Source: Rhodobacteraceae bacterium EL129
GTDB taxonomy: Bacteria > Pseudomonadota > Alphaproteobacteria > Rhodobacterales > Rhodobacteraceae
Assembly: GCA_900313005.1 (NCBI GenBank)
Contig: ONZJ01000002.1
Coordinates: forward strand, 975,001-1,039,000
Direction: 5' to 3'
Length of the DNA stretch: 64,000 bases
Part shown: one piece after another, positions 16,221 through 25,298 of the stretch
Position numbering within the stretch: position 1 is the first letter of the stretch
How the letters are laid out: each line of letters opens with the position of its first letter
Notes under the pieces: model-generated
Databases searched by the model: none
What the model saw: the letters and a program-made list of their open reading frames with translations, nothing else
What the model was told of the DNA's origin: nothing
Made by a program: the position numbers and the translations under genes

Positions 16221-18017
16221 ATGTCGACGCAAACGGATAGCCCTACCGAAGATTTCCAAAAGATGAATGAAAATCTGGTGAAGGTCGAAGAACTGTCGCA
16301 GCGGCTGATCAAAGCGCTAACCGCCCGGAATCCGGCGAAACAAACGCTGAATGGGCCCTCGGATGATCTGTTTGCAAAGGCGTCTGCGTCCTATCTTTCG
16401 GAGTTCATGGAAAATCCCGGAAGGCTCTATGAGCATCAGGTTGAATATTGGGGTAAATCGGTACGCGCCTTCATGGAAGCGCAGCAAGCCATGCTGCAGG
16501 GCGGCGAAATTTTTGAAGAGGAAGACTTCCTGTCGGGTGATCCGCGCTTTGCCAATCCCATGTGGACATCGAACCCCTATTTCCACTGGGTTAAGCAGCA
16601 ATACGGGTTGAATGCCAAAGCCATCTGCCAGGCTGTGACCGATATTGACGATCTCGATTCGACCGAAAAGAAGCGGTTAGAGTATTTCTCGCGCCAGATC
16701 ATCGACATGATGGCGCCGACCAATTTCCTGGGCACCAACCCCGACGCGCTTGAACGCGCGATTGAGACCGAGGGAGAAAGTCTGGTGAGGGGCCTGGAGA
16801 ACCTTGTGTCGGATCTTGAGGCCAACAACGGTGAAATGGTGGTTCGTCTGGCAGATGACAGCGCGTTTGAGCTGGGCGAAAATGTGGCCACCACCCCGGG
16901 TGAGGTGATTTATCGAAACGATCTGATCGAATTGATCCAGTATCACCCCACAACCGAAAAGGTGCACGCCACGCCTTTGCTGATCTTTCCGCCTTGGATC
17001 AACAAATTCTACATCCTCGACCTCAAGGAGCAAAATAGCCTGATCAAATGGGTGGTCGACCAGGGGTATACTTTGTTTGTCGTATCTTGGGTGAACCCGG
17101 ATCGCAGCCACGTAGATGTTGGCATGTCGACCTATGTGGAAGACGGGTTTTTAACGGCCATTGAGAAGGTCAAGGAAATCACCAAGCAAAAGCAGGTCAA
17201 CACGGTGGGTTACTGCATCGCAGGCACCACGCTGCATCTGACATTGGCGTTGCTGGCCAAGCGGGGCGATAAATCGGTGAAGTCGGCGACATTCTTTACG
17301 GCGCTGACGGATTTCTCCGAACAGGGCGAATTTGTCCCTTTCCTGCAGGATGATTTCATCGACGGGATCGAGGAAGAAGTGAACACCCAAGGCGTGCTGC
17401 GTTCGTTCATTCTGGGACGCACCATGTCATTCCTGCGCTCGAACGATCTGATCTACAAGCCCGCGATCAAAAGCTACATGATGGGCGAGGCCCCACCAGC
17501 CTTTGACCTGCTGTTCTGGAATGGTGACGGGTCCAACCTTCCTGCAAAAATGGCCCGCGATTATTTGCGGGGATTGTGCCAGAAGAACGAGTTTGTCGAG
17601 GGTGGGATAGAGCTCTGCGGCGAAACCCTGCATGTCTCGGATGTCAAAGTGCCGATCATGGCCGTCACCTGCGAGACCGACCACATCGCGGCGTGGAAGG
17701 ATTGTTACCGTGGGTTCAAGCAAACCAATTCGCGCGATAAGATCTTCATCGTATCGGAAAGTGGTCATATTGCGGGGATCGTTAACCCGCCGTCTAAAAA
17801 CAAATATGGGTATTACACCAATGACGACCTGAGCGGGGATGCAGATGCCTGGCTGGCAGGGGCAAAAGAGCAAAAGGGGTCTTGGTGGCCTGAGTGGGAG
17901 GAGTGGTTGAAACCACGCTCGGGCAAGTTGGTCAACGCCCGAACACCGGGTGATTCCAACAACAAACCCATTGCGCCAGCCCCCGGAACCTATGTGCGAA
18001 AGAAGGCAACTCTCTGA
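16221..18017 (+). CDS. phaC: Class I polyhydroxyalkanoate synthase
   Basis: A 598-residue PhaC that polymerises (R)-3-hydroxyacyl-CoA on the granule surface. The nucleophile is Cys332 in VGYCIAGTTLHLTLAL; the acid and base are the Asp in CETDHIAAW and the His in SESGHIAGIVNPP. The lipase-like box reads G-Y-C-I-A, with Ala where many synthases have Gly. The N-terminal 200 residues are the usual PhaC domain. RBS is AAAGGAAAA. It sits opposite phaZ and upstream of phaP and phaR, the common order in Rhodobacterales. Confidence 0.96.
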   Translation: MSTQTDSPTEDFQKMNENLVKVEELSQRLIKALTARNPAKQTLNGPSDDLFAKASASYLSEFMENPGRLYEHQVEYWGKSVRAFMEAQQAMLQGGEIFEEEDFLSGDPRFANPMWTSNPYFHWVKQQYGLNAKAICQAVTDIDDLDSTEKKRLEYFSRQIIDMMAPTNFLGTNPDALERAIETEGESLVRGLENLVSDLEANNGEMVVRLADDSAFELGENVATTPGEVIYRNDLIELIQYHPTTEKVHATPLLIFPPWINKFYILDLKEQNSLIKWVVDQGYTLFVVSWVNPDRSHVDVGMSTYVEDGFLTAIEKVKEITKQKQVNTVGYCIAGTTLHLTLALLAKRGDKSVKSATFFTALTDFSEQGEFVPFLQDDFIDGIEEEVNTQGVLRSFILGRTMSFLRSNDLIYKPAIKSYMMGEAPPAFDLLFWNGDGSNLPAKMARDYLRGLCQKNEFVEGGIELCGETLHVSDVKVPIMAVTCETDHIAAWKDCYRGFKQTNSRDKIFIVSESGHIAGIVNPPSKNKYGYYTNDDLSGDADAWLAGAKEQKGSWWPEWEEWLKPRSGKLVNARTPGDSNNKPIAPAPGTYVRKKATL

Positions 18018-18051
18018 TTTAGTGGTATAAAATCCTTCTGAAAAATTTATG

Positions 18052-18114
18052 CTGCAATGCAGAAAAAATACTTGAAATGCCGCAGTGCAGCATGTATATA
18101 GTTTGCAGACGCAG
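18052..18114 (+). promoter_or_regulatory. phaP: phaP promoter with overlapping PhaR operators
   Basis: A near-consensus sigma-70-type promoter, TTGAAA (18072-18077), 17-base spacer, TATATA (18095-18100). CTGC-AAT-GCAG (18052-18062) lies just upstream, CCGC-AGT-GCAG (18080-18090) lies inside the spacer, and TTGC-AGAC-GCAG (18103-18114, N4 variant) covers the start region. PhaR bound here would block RNA polymerase; free PhaR would be titrated away by PHA granules, the known mode of this regulator. Confidence 0.72.
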
Positions 18115-18158
18115 AAAACAGCGGGCTGATCCGCTAACGCACACGAAGGATTATACCA

Positions 18159-18608
18159 ATGGCTAAAGCACAAGACATGAACACCGTCCTGAAAGACATC
18201 ATGGGCGCATTCCCCGTCGACACCAAAGCAATGGAAGACGCTGTAAAGAGCCAAGCTGCTCTGAACGAAAAACTCTCAGGCGTAGCCCTGGGTGCCGCTG
18301 AGAAATCCGCTGAGATTTCCAGCAAATGGACCAAAGACACTCTGGCCAAACTGAACGACATGAGCAAAGTCAAAGCAGAGCCTGCTGACTACGCCAAAGC
18401 GATGACCGATTTCGCGTCTGCTTCTGCTGAAGCCGCTGCCGAAAACATGGCCGCCTTCGCTGAAGTTGCGAAAAAAGTTCAGATGGACACAGTTGAACTG
18501 CTGATGGCCGCTGGCAAAGACATCCAAGCCGATGCCGCTCAAGCCGTCAAAAAAGCAACTGACGATGTGACTGCCGCTGCTAAGAAAGCAACCGCAGCTG
18601 CAAAATAA
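18159..18608 (+). CDS. phaP: Phasin, PHA granule-associated protein
   Basis: A 149-residue phasin of low complexity, rich in Ala, Lys, Glu and Asp, predicted to be entirely alpha-helical. It coats PHA granules and controls their size and number. It contains the phasin core around ALNEKLSGVALGAAEKSAEIS and ends in an Ala-Lys repeat tail (KKATDDVTAAAKKATAAAK). The long GC-poor leader holds a strong promoter and PhaR sites, so high, PHA-responsive expression is expected. It is followed by a strong terminator. Confidence 0.93.
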   Translation: MAKAQDMNTVLKDIMGAFPVDTKAMEDAVKSQAALNEKLSGVALGAAEKSAEISSKWTKDTLAKLNDMSKVKAEPADYAKAMTDFASASAEAAAENMAAFAEVAKKVQMDTVELLMAAGKDIQADAAQAVKKATDDVTAAAKKATAAAK

Positions 18609-18653
18609 GCAGTAGGTCGATCGGGGACCTCCCTCCCGGATCCTGACTGCGAA

Positions 18654-18679
18654 GGGCGAGCCGCACGGCTCGCCCTTTT
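18654..18679 (+). terminator. Rho-independent terminator after phaP
   Basis: GGGCGAGCC, loop GCAC, GGCTCGCCC, then TTTTC. A 9-bp perfect stem; it separates the highly expressed phasin gene from phaR. Confidence 0.92.
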
Positions 18680-18702
18680 CTTTTGCGGCGCAGCATACTA
18701 GG

Positions 18703-18713
18703 CTGCAACGCAG
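18703..18713. promoter_or_regulatory. PhaR-type operator upstream of phaR
   Basis: CTGC-AAC-GCAG, a perfect match to the N3 element, 26 bases upstream of the phaR GTG. The position suggests autoregulation of phaR. Confidence 0.7.
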
Positions 18714-18738
18714 CGATATGTTTTGGGAGGACCGTACC

Positions 18739-19293
18739 GTGGCTGACAGTGACAAACCGCTTTTGATCAAGCGCTACGCCAGTCGCAGGCTATATAATAC
18801 AGAAACCTCAGACTATGTGACGCTGGACGATATCGCCGAGTTTATCCGTGATGGCCGCGAAGTGCAGATCATTGATCTCAAATCGGGCGATGACCTGACC
18901 CGTCAATATCTGCTGCAAATCATCGCCGAACATGAAAGCCGGGGTGAAAACGTGTTGCCCCTCGGCGTGCTGACCGATCTTGTGCGCAGCTATCACAGTC
19001 AGGCCACCTCGATGGTGCCTGATTTTCTGGCCGCCAGCTTTGAAATGCTGCAAAAGGGCCAATCGCAGATGATGGAAAGCATGACCAAGACCAATCCGCT
19101 GTCCTCGATGCCGGGTATGGAAGCGATCCGCAGCCAGCAAGAAGCATTTTTGAAAGCCATGACCGGGGGAATGGCCCCAGGTGGCACCACACCGCCCCAA
19201 TCCGCCGAGGCCGAGCCTGCGGATGAAGGTTTGGATGACATCAAGAAGCAACTGGCTGAATTGCAGGACAAGCTGTCCAAACTCGGCAAATAA
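18739..19293 (+). CDS. phaR: PHA synthesis repressor PhaR
   Basis: A 184-residue PhaR. The N-terminal DNA-binding domain is unmistakable (LLIKRYASRRLYNTETS, then YVTLDDIAEFIRDG), followed by the PHB-accumulation-regulator domain (VLPLGVLTDLVRSYHSQ). A C-terminal Pro- and Glu-rich stretch leads to a short coiled coil (DDIKKQLAELQDKLSKLGK). It represses phaP and related genes and is released by binding PHA granules. The GTG start at 18739 follows GGGAGG. It carries its own CTGC-N3-GCAG operator. Confidence 0.94.
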   Translation: MADSDKPLLIKRYASRRLYNTETSDYVTLDDIAEFIRDGREVQIIDLKSGDDLTRQYLLQIIAEHESRGENVLPLGVLTDLVRSYHSQATSMVPDFLAASFEMLQKGQSQMMESMTKTNPLSSMPGMEAIRSQQEAFLKAMTGGMAPGGTTPPQSAEAEPADEGLDDIKKQLAELQDKLSKLGK

Positions 19294-19299
19294 GCCGAG

Positions 19300-20265
19300 A
19301 TGGTCGATAGCCCTGGTCGCATCACCCTTTGGGGGATCGAAGTTTTCATGGCTGCGGCCGATGAACGGTCAATCTCGGCTGCGGCAAAACGGCTGGGGGC
19401 CAGTCCTTCGGCTGTATCACAACAGCTGACCAATCTCGAAGGGGCCGTGGGCGCCACTCTGTTGCAGCGCAATTCCCGCCCCATCCGGCTGACCCCTGCA
19501 GGCGAGATCATGTATCGCCGGGCCCAGACCATTCTGAACGAAGCAGCACAAGTGCGCGCCGAGTTGGCGATGGCTGATCTGTCCATCCTGACGCGGTTCC
19601 GGCTGGGCATGATTGAAGATCTCGAAGCGGATGTCACGCCGCAGCTTTTGACCCATATGGCGGGTGAATTGAAAGCCTGTGAGTTTTATCTGGAAACCGG
19701 GGCCAGTCATTCGCTCTATGACCAGCTTGAAGCGCGGGCCCTGGATGTCATCGTGGCTGCCGAACTGGGGGCTGAAAGCGATTGGGTTGAAGTGCATCCT
19801 TTGCTGCGCGAGGGCTTTGTCGTTGCTGCCCCCAAAGGCGTCATTCACCGTGATGGCGACATCTTACGCCAGCTGAAACGCATGCCGATGGTGCAATACA
19901 CCCAGCGCCACTATGTGGGCCGATTGGTGAACGCCCATCTGGCGCGCCAGAATATCAACCTGACCCACCGGTTTGAGATTGACAGCTATCATGCCATTTT
20001 GGCTTTGGTGGCGCAGGGCACGGGCTGGACCATCCTGACCCCTCTGGCGTTGATGCGGGCACGGCGGTTTGCCGACAAGATTGACGTGATGGAGCTGCCG
20101 TTTGAACCCTTGTCGCGCACCATTTCCCTGACCGCACGCAAGGATATTCTGGCGGATATGCCCGCAAGGGTGGCCAAAACGTTGCGGCCCATCCTACGCA
20201 AGACCATCGTGGAACCGGCCATCGTCGAGCATCCGTTTCTTGCAGGCAGTCTGACGGTGTTCTGA
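19300..20265 (+). CDS. LysR-family transcriptional regulator
   Basis: A 321-residue LysR protein: N-terminal HTH (ISAAAKRLGASPSAVSQQLTNLEGAVGATLLQR, read in parts) and a C-terminal effector-binding domain. It starts 7 bases after the phaR stop, so it may be co-transcribed with phaR, although phaR has its own promoter. A convergent aminotransferase gene ends one base after its stop. The target is unknown; a link to the aminotransferase or to PHA metabolism is only a positional guess. Confidence 0.86.
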   Translation: MVDSPGRITLWGIEVFMAAADERSISAAAKRLGASPSAVSQQLTNLEGAVGATLLQRNSRPIRLTPAGEIMYRRAQTILNEAAQVRAELAMADLSILTRFRLGMIEDLEADVTPQLLTHMAGELKACEFYLETGASHSLYDQLEARALDVIVAAELGAESDWVEVHPLLREGFVVAAPKGVIHRDGDILRQLKRMPMVQYTQRHYVGRLVNAHLARQNINLTHRFEIDSYHAILALVAQGTGWTILTPLALMRARRFADKIDVMELPFEPLSRTISLTARKDILADMPARVAKTLRPILRKTIVEPAIVEHPFLAGSLTVF

Positions 20266-20266
20266 T

Positions 20267-21172
20267 CTAAGGTGCGACCACGGGCGTTCGGTAGCAATCG
20301 TCCTGCGTCATCTCCCAATAGGCCTGCCGCAATCCCAGGGCCACAGCACCTGCGGCCCCGTTGGAAAACTGTCTTTCATTGACCCGCGCCACCGGGATGA
20401 CGCCGCCGCCGGAACTGGATAAGAAGACCTCGTCGGCCTCCATGAACTCTGCGATGGGCAGATCACGTTCTTGAACGCTGAACCCTTGGGCGGCGGCCAA
20501 TTCCAGCACGGTGCGCCTGGTGATCCCATGGAGCACGCCTGCGTCTGGGGTGATGATTGTATTTCCCTTTACTGCAAAGACGTTAAAGCCCGGACCTTCC
20601 GTGATATTCCCGGCGTGATCAGGCAGCACGACAGTTTCAAATCCGGCTGTTTTGGCTTCAAACAGACCTTGAGTGAAATCCCCCCAGTGATAGTTCTTTA
20701 CCCGTGGATTGACGCTGTCTGCCGGTATCCGGTGCGTGGTGTCTGACAGCATGACATGCACGCCAGCTTCGGCGACTTCGGGGCGTACGACGTGGATGTA
20801 GGGCACGCACCAGGCGTAGAAATGATTGGCGCAATCACGTGGATCGCGGCTGCCGGGGATGACCGGCACGCCGCGCGCGGCGACCATGGCCACATAGGCG
20901 TCCTGAAGCCCCGAGGTGGCAACCATCTGGTGCAGCGCATGAATAATTTCTTCCCGCGAAAGGCCTACATCCATGTGGCAGGCTGTCAGCGAGGCTTCAA
21001 AGCGGTCCAGATACTCGTTCAGCCGGAAAAACCCATGGTCGCGCACAGGCACGACGTCGTAGGTGACATCAGAATGGGTCACAGCCCAATCGGTCACCCC
21101 GATGGTGGCGTTTTGGATGGGGACAACCTTGCCTTTGATCCACGCGGCCCCTTTGGTGAAATCTTGGTTCAT
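20267..21172 (-). CDS. Class IV (fold type IV) PLP aminotransferase
   Basis: A 301-residue protein of the branched-chain / D-amino acid aminotransferase class. Lys159 in VNPRVKNYHWGD is the PLP lysine, and the PLP-phosphate and substrate segments ETVVLPDHAGNITEGPGFNVF and GITRRTVLELAAAQG follow the family. It would transfer amino groups between amino acids and 2-oxoacids in the cytoplasm. Substrate cannot be told (branched-chain, D-amino acid or an (R)-selective amine are possible). It lies 31 bases downstream of the DegT-type gene and is probably in the same transcript. Confidence 0.87.
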   Translation of the reverse strand: MNQDFTKGAAWIKGKVVPIQNATIGVTDWAVTHSDVTYDVVPVRDHGFFRLNEYLDRFEASLTACHMDVGLSREEIIHALHQMVATSGLQDAYVAMVAARGVPVIPGSRDPRDCANHFYAWCVPYIHVVRPEVAEAGVHVMLSDTTHRIPADSVNPRVKNYHWGDFTQGLFEAKTAGFETVVLPDHAGNITEGPGFNVFAVKGNTIITPDAGVLHGITRRTVLELAAAQGFSVQERDLPIAEFMEADEVFLSSSGGGVIPVARVNERQFSNGAAGAVALGLRQAYWEMTQDDCYRTPVVAP

Positions 21173-21203
21173 GTGCCATGTAGCGCTGATGCCTCTGGCA
21201 AGG

Positions 21204-22418
21204 TCAAGTGCCGTAGGCCTGTGGCTCCAGTCCCATCACCTCGTCTGCGGCCATGAGAAGGACATCGGCAATGATGTCTTGCTCGGCATGGGTCAGGCGG
21301 GCGGGCAGGCGCACATCACAGGCACGCATCAACATGGCGCGGGTTTGGGGCAGCTCGGGCGTGTCACCGGGCAAGAATTGCCAGTTCCAAAAGGCGCGGG
21401 CATTATCGGTGCTTTGGCCAAAAACCTGCACTTTGACGCCACGTTCGGCCGCCGCTTTGACAAAGCGGTCTGTATCCTCGGCGTTCAGGTCTACCAGATT
21501 GAACTGGATCGAATCTGGTGCGCGCTCTTCTTGCGGTAAGGCAGGGGGGACGTGCAGCCAGAGCGAAGTGTTCAGACGTGCCGCCACGCGGTCATGGCCC
21601 AAACGCCCATCGCGGACACGGCGCGGAATTTCATTCAGCTGAGGGCGGATGATGGCTGCGGACAGGTTGGACATGCGCAGATTATACAGCGGGTGCTGGT
21701 TTTGATGGCACGCGAACGCTGCTTCAAGGTTGCTGTCCATCTCATTGAAATGCTTTGACCAATTGTGTTCATAGGCCCCTGACATGATCACGGCGCGTGC
21801 GACCAGATCAGCGTCGTCGGTGATTACAATACCGCCTTCACCTGCATTGACCAGTTTATAGGACTGAAAGCTGAAACACCCCACGCGGCCAATTGTGCCG
21901 ATGTTCTGGCCATTCCACGTGGTGCCAAGGCTGTGGGCAGCGTCCTCAACCACGGGGATCTGACGCGCATCACAGAGCGCCATGATGGCATCCATATCGG
22001 ATGTGTGACCACGCATGTGGCTGATGATCACAGCGCTGATGCCGGATTCAAGTTTGGCTTCGAAGTCTCTGAGATCAATGCGGTAATTGTCGCCCACTTC
22101 GCAAAGCACGGGTAGGCAATCCGCGTGAAGAACCGATGACGGGACAGCGGCAAAGGTGAAACCGGGGATCAGCACGCGGGCATCGCGCGGCAGCCCCAAG
22201 GCTTTGAGGGACAAGAACAGAGCCGCCGAACAGCTGGACACGGCCAAAGCGTAGCGTGAGCCCATGAGGGCCGCGAACTCTTGCTCCAACAGAGTAACAG
22301 GTGCCTCTTCTGGAGCCGTGTACCGAAAAAGATCGCCGGATTTCAGTAGTTTGTCGATTTCAACTCGGGCGGAGTCGGGGATCGGTTCCGCATCGTAGAC
22401 ATTGGGGGCTAAGGTCAT
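21204..22418 (-). CDS. DegT/DnrJ/EryC1/StrS aminotransferase-like protein
   Basis: A 404-residue PLP enzyme of the sugar aminotransferase class. Lys188 in CFSFQSYKLVNAGEGG is the PLP lysine, with AAHSLGTTW ahead of it and the fold type I pattern VLIPGFTFAAVPSS. Family members mostly aminate nucleotide-linked ketosugars, but no sugar-nucleotide genes are nearby, so a different substrate is likely. It lies among glutamine synthetase-like and oxidase genes, an uncommon setting. The start ATG at 22418 has a weak RBS. Confidence 0.85.
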   Translation of the reverse strand: MTLAPNVYDAEPIPDSARVEIDKLLKSGDLFRYTAPEEAPVTLLEQEFAALMGSRYALAVSSCSAALFLSLKALGLPRDARVLIPGFTFAAVPSSVLHADCLPVLCEVGDNYRIDLRDFEAKLESGISAVIISHMRGHTSDMDAIMALCDARQIPVVEDAAHSLGTTWNGQNIGTIGRVGCFSFQSYKLVNAGEGGIVITDDADLVARAVIMSGAYEHNWSKHFNEMDSNLEAAFACHQNQHPLYNLRMSNLSAAIIRPQLNEIPRRVRDGRLGHDRVAARLNTSLWLHVPPALPQEERAPDSIQFNLVDLNAEDTDRFVKAAAERGVKVQVFGQSTDNARAFWNWQFLPGDTPELPQTRAMLMRACDVRLPARLTHAEQDIIADVLLMAADEVMGLEPQAYGT

Positions 22419-22570
22419 GTTCGGAATTCCTGAAATTAGATTTCGGATTATCGGGATTCGTAATTGAAAATATGAGTAGACCCAAGTGAAATTTTAGTCA
22501 GCAATAGAATGAGCAAAGCCCTGCTTGGCCACCCAAAACGGTGGCGCATTCGTGTCCGAAAAGGAAGGGC

Positions 22571-23875
22571 TTACATCCCCAGCCGGTCGCGCATCGCGTA
22601 CCAGGTCATCGCCAGCACCAGAAGGGGCGAGCGCATCATGGTACCACCGGGAAAGACCGACGTAGGCACACGGGCCATGGTGTCAAACCCCTCAGCCTGA
22701 CCCGCGATGGCATCGGCCATCAGCTTGCCAGCGTGGGTGGCATTCCCCACGCCGTGCCCGGAATACCCCGAAGCCGACAGCATATTGGGCGCCACCCGCG
22801 CCAGATAGGGCATGCGTTTCATGGTGATTGCCAATGTTCCGCCCCAGCTGTAGTCGATTTTTGCATCCTTCAGATGTGGATAAATCTCCAACATCGGTTT
22901 GCGCACCGTCTGGGTGATATCGCGCGGGAATTTGTAACCATAGCTTTCTCCGCCTCCAAACAGCAGGCGTTTGTCGTGGCTGAGGCGGTAGTAATTCACC
23001 ACAAATTTTGTGTCGGCCACGGCGATGTCTCGAGTCACAATCTTGGCGGCTTCGTCCCCCAAAGGCTCGGTGGCAATGATGAAGTTGTTGATGGGCATGA
23101 CCCGGGCGGCCACCTTGCGATCAAGCCCGCCCAGATAGCCATTGCAGGCCAGGATCACGTGATCTGCGACCACGCGGCCTTGCCCTGTTTGCACCACCGC
23201 CTGAGCGCCGCGCTGAATGTTGTGCACTTCGGAAGCCTCATACACCTCCACGCCTGCTGTCGCGGCAGCACGGGCCAGCCCCAAGGCATAGGCCAACGGA
23301 TGCAAATGGGCCGCCCCCATGTCCAGAGAGCCGCCGTGATAGGTAGGCGAGGGGACCAAGGCGCGAAAGGCCTCGGCATCCATGTTCTCGATCTGATCAT
23401 AACCATAGTGGTTTCGCAGGTGTTCGGTGTGGGTGTGTTCATCGCGCATTTCGCGGTCGGAAAAGCAGGCGTGCGCAATGCCTGGCTTCAAGTGGCACTC
23501 AATCTTGTGTTTTGAAATCAGCGATTTCACCAGAGCTTTAGCCTCTTCTCCCTGATCCCATAGTTTTTTCGCGTCCTCTGGGCCAACCATCTTTTCCAGT
23601 GTTTCCTGATCCTGCCGCTGACCACTGCCCAATTGCCCGCCGTTGCGACCAGAAGCGCCAAACCCAACGCGGTGAGCCTCGACCAACGCCACTTTGTATC
23701 CGCGTTCGGCCAAATGCAGGGCCGACGACAGACCAGTGAAACCCCCGCCGACAACGCAGACATCCGCCGTTACTTCGCCTTTCAGCGTAGGAAAGGGCGG
23801 CAGGGCCTCGGCCGTGGCAGCATACCAGCTAGAGGGGTATTGCCCGGGGCTGTCATTGGCGTGGAGAAGGTTCAT
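22571..23875 (-). CDS. FAD-dependent amine oxidase (gamma-glutamylputrescine oxidase-like)
   Basis: A 434-residue DAO-type flavoprotein. The N-terminal dinucleotide site is ADVCVVGGGFTGLSSALHLAERGYKVALVEA (read in parts), and the C-terminal end contains YSGHGVGNATHAGKLMADAI, the flavin-binding end block. It resembles PuuB/OrdL, which oxidises gamma-glutamylputrescine with O2 in the Puu pathway. The neighbouring glutamine synthetase homologue and amidotransferase support that role. It is 52 bases downstream of that synthetase and likely in one transcript. Confidence 0.85.
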   Translation of the reverse strand: MNLLHANDSPGQYPSSWYAATAEALPPFPTLKGEVTADVCVVGGGFTGLSSALHLAERGYKVALVEAHRVGFGASGRNGGQLGSGQRQDQETLEKMVGPEDAKKLWDQGEEAKALVKSLISKHKIECHLKPGIAHACFSDREMRDEHTHTEHLRNHYGYDQIENMDAEAFRALVPSPTYHGGSLDMGAAHLHPLAYALGLARAAATAGVEVYEASEVHNIQRGAQAVVQTGQGRVVADHVILACNGYLGGLDRKVAARVMPINNFIIATEPLGDEAAKIVTRDIAVADTKFVVNYYRLSHDKRLLFGGGESYGYKFPRDITQTVRKPMLEIYPHLKDAKIDYSWGGTLAITMKRMPYLARVAPNMLSASGYSGHGVGNATHAGKLMADAIAGQAEGFDTMARVPTSVFPGGTMMRSPLLVLAMTWYAMRDRLGM

Positions 23876-23927
23876 AAGGGGATGCTCTTCAGGCAGGATA
23901 GGGGATCAGCAGGTTGGGCAATCAGGC

Positions 23928-25298
23928 CTAGACGTTTAACAGCAGATGTTCACGTTCCCAGGGGCTGATCACTTGCAGGAATTCGTCATATTCCGCGCGT
24001 TTGACGATGGAGTAGACGCGGCCAAATTCGGGGTGCAGGATTTGTTGCAGCTCCTCGGCCTCGTCAAACAGGTCCAGCGCTGTGGCCAGATCGCGGGGGA
24101 TGTTGCTTTCGCCTGCATAAGCGTCGCCCTTGAATTGCTTGGCCGGACGGATTTCGTTCTTCAACCCCAGCAGGCCACAGGCCAGCGAGGCGGCGATGGC
24201 CAGATAGGGATTGCAGTCCATCCCGGCCAGACGGTTCTCCACCCGGCGCGCCTTGGGGCCGGAGATGGGGACGCGAATGCCCGTTGTACGGTTGTCGCGC
24301 GCCCATTCCAGATTGATCGGTGCGGCGTTGTCTTTCACATAACGGCGATAGCTGTTCACATAGGGTGCCATGACGGCGATGGCGGCAGGCATATGGGTCT
24401 GCAGGCCACCGATGAAGTGATAGAACGCATCCGTTTCACCGCCCTGCGGGCCTGAGAAGATGTTCTCACCCGTCTCAATGTCCATGATCGAGTGGTGAAT
24501 GTGCATCGCAGAGCCCGGCTCTTCCTCGATGGGTTTGGCCATGAAGGTTGCAAAGGCGTCGTGGCGCAGCGCGGATTCGCGGATCAGGCGTTTGAAATAG
24601 AATACCTCGTCGGCCAGTTTCACCGGATCGCCGTGCAGCAGGTTGATCTCCAACTGACCGGCACCGCCTTCCTGCGTGATGCCGTCAATCTCAAAGCCTT
24701 GAGCTTCGGCAAAGTCATAGATGTCGTCGATCACCGGGCCAAATTCGTCCACAGCTGTCATGGAGTAGGCCTGACGTGCGGCCGCCGGGCGGCCTGAGCG
24801 GCCCATCATCGGCTCGATCTTCTTGGCCGGGTCCAGATTGCGGGCGGTGACATAGAATTCCATTTCCGGGGCCACGACAGGCTCAAGCCCCATGTCGCGG
24901 TACATTTTCACCACGCGTTTCAGGACGTTACGCGGGGAATAGTGGATCGGTTTCTTGTCACGGTCATAGGCGTCATGGATCACCTGCAACGTCCAATCCC
25001 CTGTCCAGGGGGCAGCCGAGGCCGTTTCCATATCCGGAATCAGGATCATATCGCGCTCAATAAACCCTTCGTCCTCATCTGCCGCTTCACCCCAGCCACC
25101 AGTGATGGTCTGGAAGAAGATGCTGTCGGGCAGATGAAAGTAATCCTGCCGGTCAAACTTCTTGGCAGGCACCGCTTTGCCACGCGCAATACCGGGCAGG
25201 TCCGAGACGATACATTCCACTTCGTCCAGTCGTTTGCCCTCCAGATATTCCTGGGCAGGCTGCGGCAGTTTCTTGATCCAGTTGGCCATATCAGGCAC
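23928..25298 (-). CDS. Glutamine synthetase family protein (gamma-glutamylpolyamine synthetase-like)
   Basis: A 456-residue glutamine synthetase fold. The N-terminal beta-grasp part is followed by catalytic stretches PEMEFYVTARNLD, GAGQLEINLLHGDP, AFATFMAKPIEEEPGSAMHIHHS (in parts) and RVENRLAGMDCNPYLA. It is shorter than GlnA and lacks the adenylylation site, as in PuuA-type enzymes, which join glutamate to putrescine or other amines with ATP. It overlaps the upstream amidotransferase gene by eight bases and is followed by the FAD oxidase, matching the Puu pathway order. Confidence 0.86.
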   Translation of the reverse strand: MPDMANWIKKLPQPAQEYLEGKRLDEVECIVSDLPGIARGKAVPAKKFDRQDYFHLPDSIFFQTITGGWGEAADEDEGFIERDMILIPDMETASAAPWTGDWTLQVIHDAYDRDKKPIHYSPRNVLKRVVKMYRDMGLEPVVAPEMEFYVTARNLDPAKKIEPMMGRSGRPAAARQAYSMTAVDEFGPVIDDIYDFAEAQGFEIDGITQEGGAGQLEINLLHGDPVKLADEVFYFKRLIRESALRHDAFATFMAKPIEEEPGSAMHIHHSIMDIETGENIFSGPQGGETDAFYHFIGGLQTHMPAAIAVMAPYVNSYRRYVKDNAAPINLEWARDNRTTGIRVPISGPKARRVENRLAGMDCNPYLAIAASLACGLLGLKNEIRPAKQFKGDAYAGESNIPRDLATALDLFDEAEELQQILHPEFGRVYSIVKRAEYDEFLQVISPWEREHLLLNV

